64,000 nt of DNA. Origin: Neurospora intermedia (Eukaryota; Ascomycota; Sordariomycetes; Sordariales; Sordariaceae). Positions 54,900-64,000 of the stretch are shown in pieces. The notes beneath the pieces are model-generated. The model was not told the origin of the DNA and did no database searches. It was given only the letters and a program-made list of their open reading frames with translations. The position numbers and the translations under genes are program-made. The stretch spans positions 2,930,520 to 2,994,519 of the forward strand of contig BTPP01000007.1 in assembly GCA_037102815.1 (NCBI GenBank). Direction: 5' to 3'. Each line of letters starts with the position of its first letter. Within the stretch, counting starts at the first letter, position 1.

Positions 54900-57800
54900 T
54901 ACTTATTGAATTCCTTCTATCGGGAGCGGTTAACGACCTTTTTATCGGTATTAATAATAATAAGGAAAAGAAGGCTGTTCCCCGCGCTTATTTCGATGTA
55001 ATTAATGATATTGTTTAAAACCCCGCTTTCCGTTCGATTATTATTCCGCTCGGTCGCTTTTATTATAACGATTTTATTTAATATAAGGATATTATTATTA
55101 ATTTCGAATATAATAAGGACGAATTGAAAATTGCCTATACGGTAGTTATTAAGGTTTAAAACGATTTCGATTAGAAGAACTTCGATTATTTTAATTTAAT
55201 AATTGAGTTTAACGCTTTCTAGAAGAAGTTCGACAATTTTACTATAAATTATACTATATTTAAGTCCTATAGTGCTAATATTAAGACTTTATATAATAAT
55301 TTTATTAAAATATTTAGTATTGGTACTAGTATTGGTAAAATATTATCCTTAAAGTAGATTATAGAGAATTTACCGATTTTTACCGGTAAGGAGAATATTA
55401 ATACTATTTATAGGTGCGAGATTTTTAAGGTATAGCGTTTTTATATTTAGTTCTAATAGAAGTACGACCCCCTCCTTTATATTAATGAGGACGTTAAAAT
55501 TATTTATATTGCTATACTATTAGGTCCTGAGATTTTATTAGGTATTTAGAATAATCTAAATATTATTTAGAGTGGAGGAGATATAGATTTTTAGCGTTGG
55601 AAGATAGGCGCCGAATTTATAGAATATTTAGTTATTTATTTTTAAAATATTAATTTGAAAATAGATATTGGTTGTTGCTTTAAAGAGTTTTTTATAAAAA
55701 ATATATTTTTTACGGAGTTTAAGCTAGAGTTTATTAATTTAATAAATTTTTACGGCCTTGATAATTCTATAAAGGTCTATTACCTACGTAATAAAATTAA
55801 TAAGTGCCTTTATAATATTCTTATATATTATAATTTTCCTAAGGCTAACGATTTTAAGAAATAGTTTACGGTTTGCCGTATAATCGCCGGTAATTTGGAG
55901 GATGCTAATTACTATTATAAGATGAATGTTTGTATTTTTAGTAATAGTGCTCCCGCCGGTAGAAGCTCTAGTAGTACTAATATTAATATGGGCGGTACTA
56001 GCTCCTACGGCGTTAATAACGTTCCTATTAGTTAAGGTAGTAATAAGATAGACTTCGACGCTATCGACCTCGCTGTTTTTATTTATAAAGACGTTTTTAA
56101 TTAGCGTACCCGTAAGGGTAAGTACCGCTATTATAGTAATAACGGCTATATTACCTATAATTATTTCGCTTCGGTTAATTATAATTCTTAAAGTTCTTAA
56201 TATAATAAGGGTAAGAAGAATAAGGGTAGAGGAAAAGGTAAGGGTTGTTATAATAGGGAGGAGGTCCGCGCTACTAAAATTATATTTATTATTACTGCTG
56301 CTATTATTCTAATTATAGCCGCCGTTGCCGCCGCCGCTATAGCCGGTAATAAATATTATAACGAGCCGGAAAATACTTAGCCTCTATACTTAATTGTATA
56401 TAAAAACCCTTCCTATTATTATTATAGAAATAAGTTTTAGACTTTTTAAAGTTAGAGGATTTAGAGGAGGTTAGAATATAATTATTAAATAATTCTATTT
56501 CCTTAAATTTAATATTCTTATCCTCTTATATTATAATTAAATTGTATAAAATTTATTATATTACCCTTATTAATTCTAGCTACTTTATATTTACCTTTAT
56601 TAATTACTCTTTCGTTATTAAATATAACTTCCTTTATTTCCGCTTCTATTAAGTAAAGAAATTTATTTTCACTAATAGAGTAATTAAAGGTATTATTTCT
56701 AAAGGGGTAATAGTTAAGCTCTATATTAGGTATTATATTAAAATAGTTACCTTCCTAGTCTATAATATTTTAAAGAATTATTTAATTATTTTAGGATTCT
56801 TATAAATATAATATTATAAACCCGAGATTAATTATAATTAGTGCGGGGTATATTTTATTAACTTAGTGTATAGGGGACGATATTTACTTATTAACCTTTT
56901 TAGAAATTAATTAGAAATACCGAAAGCCCTTACTAACCGGATTTCGGCCGTAGCTATCCGTAGTAAGGTTACTCTAATTCCCTAACCTTTACTAAAATAT
57001 AATATAATTAGGGAAGTACTAATACTAATAATAGTAATAACCCTAGGGGACGAAGTTGCGGGCTTTATTGAAGATATACTGGTACTAGTATTCCTTTTAT
57101 AAAGTAGAGTTATTAATTCTATTTAAATAGAATTATTACTGCTACCGCCGCTACTGCCGCCGCTACTTTCTAGGGTAGAAAAGGTTATAGCGATTTTATT
57201 TACTATTTAGACCGGCTACTAATTTATTTTGCCCCTTATTAAAGTACTAATAATTAGTAGGGTTGAATTTAAAGTTAGTATTACTAATATAATTATTCTT
57301 CTAATTAAGATTAAGAGTTTAATATTTTATAAACCTTATATCCGCTTTAACGGCTAGTACGTTTCTATAGGTACGAAGTACCCCCGTACCGGTCGCTACT
57401 GCGATTTCGATATAGATTCTTCTATTAAATTAAGTAATATTAAGGAATTTAATATAGTTACTTTTAATTTTATTTACGAATCCTAATAATTATAGCCGTA
57501 CGTTACGAACTATGCCGAGTTCGAGAGGTTGGCTATTGCGGTGGAAATCCGGAATATAAATTTAATTGAGGAAATAATTATAAATATTATAGCCGGTAAT
57601 AGTTAATAGTATAAAGAAAGTCTCCCTCCCTAGTTCTACTTTTTTATTAATAATTTGGTTAGTATTTATTTATCCGAAGAATCCTGAAAAGCGGCGATTC
57701 TAACTAAAATAATTTACCTAACTGGCGTATTTAATTAGAATGTACCTTTTTATAAAGAAACGATTCGGCGTATATATTTAATTAAAATTTCTAATGAAGA

Positions 57801-60800
57801 CGCAAGGAAGTTCTTTAATAAAGCCGACCGCCCAATTAAAATAAGAGATAAGATTATTACTATCCTAAAGAAAATAGAGGAACAGTATTATATTAATAAA
57901 GTAGCGGCTTTCCTCCTATTTTTAGCCGAAGAGGTCCTACTTAATTAATTCTACAATTATAAAATTAAATTTTAGCTGGGAGCGACCCCGCTTAATATAA
58001 AGTTGTATTATATATTCCTAATTGAAGTTAGTATTGTTAAAAAATAGATTAATAATAATTTAAGAAAGAATTTTATCCATCTATTTTAATTAGTAGCTAC
58101 TTCCCCTATCCTTTTAGTAAAAAAGCCGGATAGTAGCGTTTATATTTATATTAATTACTGAAGTATTAATAATATAATATTAAAATTGTACTATCCGCTA
58201 CCGTTAATTAAGGAGATATTCGATATTATTTACCGTATAAGAATTTTTACTAAATTTAATATAATTACTATATTTAATAGGATTTGCGTAAAGGAAGGAT
58301 ATAAATAATTAATTATATTTATAATCTATTTTAGCTTCTACGAATTTATTGTTTGCCTATTCAGCCTCTAAGGCGCCCTAGGGACGTTTTAAAATTATAT
58401 TAATAATATTCTATACAATATTTTTAATATATATATAATAGTATATTTTAATAACGTTCTAATTTATTTAAATAATGAGGTAGACTACGAAAGCTATATT
58501 AGGGAGGTCCTTTAGCGAATAATTTAAATAGAATTTTAAATTAATATTAATAAGTACGAATTTTATATTATAAGGATAAAATACTTAGGTTTAATTATTA
58601 CGCCGGGAGGATTTAAAATAGACCCCGATAAGGTTTCTGCTATTGTAATTTAGGAAGTTCTAAAGATTAAGAGAGCGCTATAGTGCTTCTTAGACTTTAT
58701 TAATTTTTATTGATGATTTATTAAGTACTTTTCGATTATCGCTAGTCCGCTATACGAATTAATAAAGAAGTTGGCTAATTAGTAATAGATTAACTAATAT
58801 TAAAAGTCCTTTAAAGCTTTTAAAAAGGCTTTTAATAGTAATTTAATACTTTGAATTTACAATTAGTTTAAATAAATTATTATTAAAATAAACGCCTCGA
58901 ATTAGGCCTATAGTAGTATATTATCCTAATATAACGAAAAGGGAATTTTATACCCGGTTGCTTACTTTAATTAATAATATTCCTCGGCCGAATGTAATTA
59001 TAATATTTATAATAAAGAATTATTCGTTATTATTAAAGCCTTTAAAGAATAGCACCTTAAATTAGAAGGTATTTAAAAACCGTTCGAAGTTTTTACCGAC
59101 TATAGAAGTTTAAAGACCTTTATAATTAATAAATAATTTACCTTCCATTATATATATTAATTTTAATTCTTCTCCCGTTTTAATTTTATAATTAAGTACT
59201 ACCCTAAATCTTTGTAAGTACGTCCTAATGCGTTGAGTAAGAAGTTAAAAGATTTGTTTAAGGATGAAATCGATAAGAGGCTACTAGTTAAGAATAAAGT
59301 TTTATTCGATTATAATATTTTTGTTAATAGAGTATTCGTTCTAGAGGACGGGGGTAAGGAGGTTAATATTAATATTAAATATATTTATAATTTAAAGGTA
59401 TTAAACGAGAAGTTAATAGATAATTTAGTAGTAGAGGGTTATAAGAAGTCGATAATATTTTAGGATATTATTATATGCCTATTAGATTTTAATTGTCGAA
59501 TATAGTTTAAAGAAGTTAAAGACTATATAAAACGGGTCCCTTTCGTTGAATGCCGAATAATTTAAGGACGGGTATATTTTTATAGCGTTATCCTCGTCGA
59601 TTTTACTAATATAGAATTTTATTTCTTATTCTTCCGATATATTTATAATTCGCCCGCTATTAATTACCTAGGTTATAAGAAGACTTACTTGCTACTATTG
59701 CGTTCTTTCTTTTAATTAGGAATATACGTTACGGTCCGGTTGTATTATAAAGTTTATTTAGTATATATTAAGTTTAAACTATTATAATACGCCCCTTATA
59801 GTTTTTTAAAACTGTTAGCGGTACTATTCGTACTATAGAAGGATATTTCAATCGATTACGTTATTCCGTTTACGCCCTATTTGCGCCGCGGATAAGATTT
59901 TAAATATATTGCTATTATTATTAATCGATTAATAAAGATGCGGTATTATATCCTTATTATAGGTTTAACGGCGGAGGAATTGGTAGAACGTTTTATAGAG
60001 AGAATTTATAGTATTTATAGACTACTAAACTCTATTATTTTTAATTATAATACCTAATTTATTTTATAATTTTAAAGAGCCCTATTATTATAATTAGAGG
60101 TCGCCTTCAAGCCCTCCTCTATTTTCTACTCTATTATTAATAATTAAATTAAACGTATTAATATTAAGATAGAGAAATATTTTCGCTTTTATATTAATTA
60201 GGTATAGAATAATTAGGTAAATTAATTATTAATTGTAGAGTTCGTTAGGAATAACCTAATTTCTAAGACTATTAGTATTTTTCCTTTCTTTATTAATTAT
60301 AGTTTTTACCTCTATATAGGTATCGAATTAGCTAAATTATACCTACTAGAAATATTAGCGGCGTAATAAATTGAGTATTTTAAGGTTAATAAACTAATTA
60401 ATTAATTTAAATAAATATTAGACTTTATTACGAATTAAATATAATAGGCCTAATAGCGTTACAAGGATAATACGAATATTTATCGATCGGATATACCGAG
60501 GTATAAGAAGGGGGATAGGGTCCTTCTTAATACTAAGAACCTTAATATTAGCCGCCCCTATACTAAATTTATACCCTTCTTTGAAGGACTATTCGAAATT
60601 TTTAAAGTAGATAACTATTAAATTACGTTTAAGCTCCCAATTAATATAAAATATAGCCTAATATTCTATATTAATAAGGTTAAATTGTAGGACGAGGAGG
60701 GTTTATTAGAATAGATAAACGTAAAGGAATAGGATATTTATACTAATTATAGTTAAATTATAAGGAGGACTAATAATAGGGAGGATTTTATAGAATACGA

Positions 60801-60900
60801 ATTTAAGAGGATTAATAGATATTGGAAGAATAATAAGGGTCGTTAAGAATACTTTATTATTTAAATACCCTTATATATATTATTATAGTAATTGCGTATT
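54900..60900 (+). pseudogene. Decayed gag-pol of the retrotransposon
   Basis: Remnants by position: a gag zinc knuckle at about 56117..56167, where the Cys codons now read Tyr or Ser. Reverse transcriptase is at about 58100..58560, with Y-P-L-P-L-I near 58190 and the catalytic Y-x-D-D now Y-F-N-N at 58443..58454. RNase H is at about 58880..59200 (I-N-A-S for T-D-A-S). The integrase core is at about 59840..60330, with S-I-D-Y-V and a mutated second Asp region. A chromodomain-like E-Y-E-F-K-R-I lies near 60795. The changes are those expected from G-to-A and C-to-T transitions. Many TAG/TAA stops arise from CAG/CAA and TGG codons. No intact product is possible. Confidence 0.85.
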
Positions 60901-61168
60901 AATATATTTATAGCCCTTAATACCGTACGGGCCTTCTACGATAGATACCTAGAAGTACTATATTTATTAGCCTAAGTAGTAGCGGAGAAGAGGCGGAAGG
61001 AAAAAGAGAAGGAGGTAAAGCGGGAGGCTTTAGTTCCGCGGCGGAGGTTATAATAATAACCGCCGGCGGCAGTAAAGGCTTTTCGAGAGCGGACCGTTCG
61101 TTTAATAGGGATTTTTATTATTTTATATAATATTAATTAACTATATAGCTTCTTTTAATCCGGGGAAG

Positions 61169-61424
61169 TATCATAGGGCTAGCCTATGTGCCTTGTGCCT
61201 GGTGCTAGCGTACAGCAGCTTCTAAGACTGCTGTACGCTATTATTACTACCGGCGAATTGCTGGCAATTGATTGGTTAGAACGCTGCCTGCTGCGGGTCG
61301 GTTAGACCCGCCGGCGGTTGCCTTTATAAGGCCAGCCTTCCGGGCACTCGGCTGCACTTCTCTTCCTTTCTCCTTCGTGCAATTACGTATAATCACATCT
61401 ACCATCTACCCTTTGCCCGTGATA
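61169..61424 (+). repeat. 3' long terminal repeat
   Basis: 256 bp, same length as the 5' LTR; differences between the two are nearly all transitions. The start reads TATCATAG (from TGTCACAG) and the end GTGATA (from GTGACA), followed by the target duplication ACACT. A purine-rich CCGGGGAAG just before it is a plausible polypurine tract. Apart from its first ~8 bp it is barely RIP-mutated. Confidence 0.93.
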
Positions 61425-61659
61425 ACACTCAAAAAATTCAACACCCACGCCCAGACCTTGAACTTCAACTTCAACCTTTCCAACTTCTTTCCAATCTTCC
61501 TTTCTTCCTTCCTTCCTTCACCTCTTCTTTTTTTTACCTCCTTCTCTCTCTCCTTCCCTTTTTCTTCCTCCTTTCCTTTTTCTTCCTCCTTCCTTTCTTC
61601 GCTCTTATTTTCTTCTTCTTTTTTTCCTTTTATTTTTCTTTTCTCTTCTTTTTAACCCT

Positions 61660-61701
<42 letters not shown>

Positions 61702-62254
61702 GGGGAGGAGAGAGAAGGATCCATTTGCATCGCTACCTTACCCCAACTCGAAAATTTGGAGAAGAACCAGGGGCTGCAGGGATAAGTACAAGGCGGGTCC
61801 ATTAGCGAACTAGGGAGCCAAGGTCCATTTGCACTGCTACCTAACGTCTTAGCAAACCTCAGTCTCGTGCGAAAGCAATGCAGCAATGAAGCAATGAAGC
61901 AATGAAGCAATGAAGCAATGAAGCAATGAAGCAATGAAGCAATGAAGCAATGGGAGTCAATGGGAGTCAATGGGAGTTAATGGGAGTTAATGGGAGTTAA
62001 TGGGAATCAATGGGAGTTAATAAGAATCAATGGGAGTTGATGAGAACCAATGGGAGTTGATGAGAACCAATGGGAGTTGATCAGAATTAGGGCAATGGTT
62101 GGAAGTAACTCTGCGAGACTCGAGGCACTCAGCTTATCAAGGTTATCTTCTTACCACCCCCAGTGCAAGCCTAATGCCTGCAGCTGGTTAGACTTCAGGT
62201 TTTCAGAACTTTTGGATAAACGACCCAGGTCACACTTGGGCCACCGTATCCTGC

Positions 62255-64000
62255 AGTTTCCGTTATCAGGCAAGTGCACTGCAATCCCTCATCACAGCGA
62301 GATGTGCTTTCCTCACAACCTCACGTCCATGAAGTCAACAACATCGGGACTCTCAACCGATATCAATCATATGCATCCGGCATCTCCCCAGAAAACACAG
62401 CTTGGGCTTCGATCCCCTCTCCCTTGGCCTAATATCGCATCATGCACGCCATCCAGCATCCCGCCCACGGCGATCTTTGCTTCAACGGAAGCGATCAAAA
62501 GCCCTACGAGCTCCGAAGCGCCGAGCCATCGAGACAAAAAAGCCAAGATGGGTTAACCTTTTCGTTCCCTTGCCTACCATACCAACCACAGGGGTTTCCC
62601 CAAAGAGGAGTATGATCGACAACGTCGACATGCTCGGATGCCTAGATCGCCCAATTCTGGACGAAGACCGGAGTGTAGTCCGCAAGGGCGCGGGACCGGA
62701 ATCTGAGGTTTGGGCCGAATTCAACCCAGCACCCAACAGCTCTAGATATTTGCCAACCCTCCCTGCAGCAACATACCTCTACTATGCATATACTGCACTG
62801 CAGTAAGTGCATTTCTAGACAGGAGCTGTAAGCTGCGGGCAAGAAAGCCGTTGGATCGCTTCTCCAAAGTCTGCAGATACATTTCCCTTCTTTACAAGAC
62901 CGGTCACTGGTGTCTTCCTCTCTGTCTCGTCGAGGGCCCCGTTGAGCTGATCTAGATATCATATGGCGTATAGAGCATTCCCAAACTCAGCCCATGGGTC
63001 GACCGCCGTCAAACTCAAAAGTGGAGGAGGCTCTTAACCGGGTGAGCTACCTAGCTATGCCCAACATCACTGCACTGCACCACTGGGGTTTCAGGGTGCA
63101 CGAGTACTGCAGTGGTGTCAATACTATGCACATCCGGCTATCTGTTCCTCATTTGCTGGGATGTGCGGATGACAGCTAATGATCTTCGTTTGTGGCTTGA
63201 CCGGGGGTGGCCACCTTCGCGAACAGCGGGCCAGCGCTTTACCGTGAAGTGCATCGGAACAAAGGCTTTGTCTGTCTAACTGTCTCTCCTTCTTGTGTCG
63301 TAGATTGTGTTATTTGTTGTCGCTAATGAGGAAATAAAAGGATCACGACCTTAAATCATGGTTGAAGCAGGACGACTTGAAGATGAGATGGGAAAAAATA
63401 CCCGGGAACCAACATCTGTTGACAATTTTCGACAACATTACCATATTGACAACTGCGTCAACCTTCAAGGAACCTAACCAGGAATATAAACGCCAAGTCA
63501 AACCGAGGGTGAGGTAAAGTAGCATTTCACATAAGGGCGTGTTCGTTACCGCAGTAAAAAGTTAGAGGGTATTCAGATTTGCAGAGTTCGGCTCGTAGTA
63601 AGCATACTGGCTTACTGAACTGCGCAGTGTCCGGTAAATCGCAGTAAAAATGGTTAATTTTCATGCAGGTCGCTGCAACCACCTGCAACCACCTGCACTT
63701 TCTCCAAATCGTCGATTTGACCAATCAGAGGGCTAGAATCTCCTTAATTCTTAACCGATTTCCTTACTGCACTACGGCTCGATTTTGAGCCGTAGTGCAG
63801 TAAGTAAGGAACGTAGTTGAGAACCACCTATAGCGCTTCACCCCTATAATATAGGGGGTTACCGTCGTAAAGCTTGAAAAAAAAAAAATTTTTTTCCTAA
63901 AGACGGTAAATGAGGCTATTCCCAATTGAAAGCTACCATTTGGACTACACAGTATTTACACAGTGTATATACTGTAGTGGTTGTAGAAGGGAAGAATTGA
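62255..64000. other. Right-end region with hairpins, no supported gene
   Basis: Overlapping plus-strand frames at 62300..62806 are somewhat protein-like (Ser/Pro/Thr-rich, then G-V-S-P-K-R-S-M-I-D-N), but no start or splice model holds. From 63530 the DNA is AT-rich with inverted repeats: an 18-bp-arm hairpin at 63763..63804 and TTACCGTC/GACGGTAA arms around 63860..63910. These could be ends of a decayed DNA transposon. Confidence 0.5.
63763..63804. repeat. Perfect 18-bp-arm inverted repeat (hairpin)
   Basis: CTTACTGCACTACGGCTC (63763..63780), a 6-nt loop GATTTT, then the exact complement (63787..63804). The sequence CAGTAA also recurs nearby (about 63554, 63653, 63800). It is not followed by a T-run that would suggest a terminator of any RNA gene. 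Confidence 0.85.

Larger units (their letters stand above)
54222..61424 (+). mobile_element. Ty3/gypsy chromovirus-like LTR retrotransposon, RIP-mutated
   Basis: 7203 bp with two 256-bp LTRs and a 5-bp target duplication ACACT (54217..54221 and 61425..61429). The pre-insertion sequence is recoverable from copy 1 of the host element, which confirms the boundaries. The interior is extremely AT-rich, nearly lacks CpA and TpG, and is full of TpA, the signature of repeat-induced point mutation on both strands. Decayed coding order is gag with a zinc-knuckle remnant, then reverse transcriptase, RNase H, integrase and a chromodomain-like end. That order (integrase after RNase H) and the chromodomain place it in the Ty3/gypsy chromovirus group. 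Every frame is broken by many stops, so it is inactive. Confidence 0.93.
54122..62248. mobile_element. Terminal-inverted-repeat element, copy 2, split by a retrotransposon
   Basis: Begins TACGGTGGCCCAAGTGTG at 54122 and ends with its complement at 62248. It is flanked by a 6-bp duplication TCCTGC at 54116..54121 and 62249..62254. It is inverted relative to copy 1 (10433..11164): its left 100 bp match the reverse complement of the right end of copy 1, and its right part matches the left end. The retrotransposon at 54222..61424 interrupts it. Without that insert and one target duplication it is about 0.92 kb, longer than copy 1 mainly through larger 8-bp (61876..61951) and 10-bp GGGAGTCAAT-type (61952..62090) arrays, a 31-G run (61670..61700) and extra unique sequence. 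No transposase is present. Confidence 0.88.

Noticed and set aside
59233-59463. 76-codon frame inside the AT-rich region, possible small gene
   Set aside because: It lies in line with decayed RNase H/connection sequence of the retrotransposon and is flanked by RIP stops.
61876-62090. Regular repeat arrays considered as CRISPR-like
   Set aside because: Units are 8-10 bp head-to-tail with no spacers, in a eukaryote, and belong to the transposable element.
63010-63080. tRNA-like string CTCTTAACCGGGTGAGCTACCTAGC
   Set aside because: The T arm and a paired acceptor stem are missing on both strands, so it is not a tRNA gene; at most a chance or degenerate fragment.

Overview
This is nuclear DNA of a filamentous ascomycete, most likely Neurospora or a very close relative in the Sordariaceae. 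Genes carry short (about 50-150 nt) introns with GTRNGT donors, CTAAC-like branch sites and YAG acceptors. The laccase precursor at 47459..49375 has the length (619 residues after splicing) and processing sites I recall for the Neurospora crassa enzyme. A Ty3/gypsy retrotransposon at 54222..61424 is saturated with C-to-T and G-to-A transitions, as expected from repeat-induced point mutation (RIP). All gene models come from reading the sequence; no search was run.

Left part (1..17513): relics of a membrane-protein gene and of a fungal-type transcription factor; an Asp/Tyr-rich protein gene (4028..5144); a small unknown gene (7165..7756); a 732-bp element with terminal inverted repeats (10433..11164); a nine-exon DAL5-type MFS transporter (12494..14498); an intron-containing tRNA-Phe; and an unknown gene (16800..17513).

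Middle part (18031..38276): five same-strand coiled-coil genes (18031..26535), the first frameshifted; a tandem pair of spliced genes for small secreted proteins sharing an F-C-P-W-C motif (27299..29378); a second tRNA-Phe; a GT15 (KRE2/KTR) mannosyltransferase; an MCT-like MFS transporter; DPH2; and a small single-pass membrane protein with a proline-rich PY-like motif.

Right part (41339..64000): an Egh16-like secreted protein, a four-TM MARVEL-like protein with an in-frame stop before a long tail, and laccase. Then come about 4.7 kb without a recognisable gene, followed by a nested transposon. There the RIP-mutated retrotransposon (256-bp LTRs, 5-bp target duplication ACACT) sits inside a second copy of the inverted-repeat element, which itself has a 6-bp target duplication (TCCTGC). 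The last 1.7 kb holds only hairpin-forming, AT-rich sequence.

Functionally the genes are largely independent of each other, as is usual in fungal chromosomes. Common themes are secretion and the cell surface (GT15 enzyme, CPWC pair, Egh16-like protein, MARVEL-like protein, laccase) and transport (two MFS carriers). The most novel-looking items are the coiled-coil cluster, the CPWC pair with its conserved intron, and the inverted-repeat element family with its nested, unevenly RIP-mutated retrotransposon.
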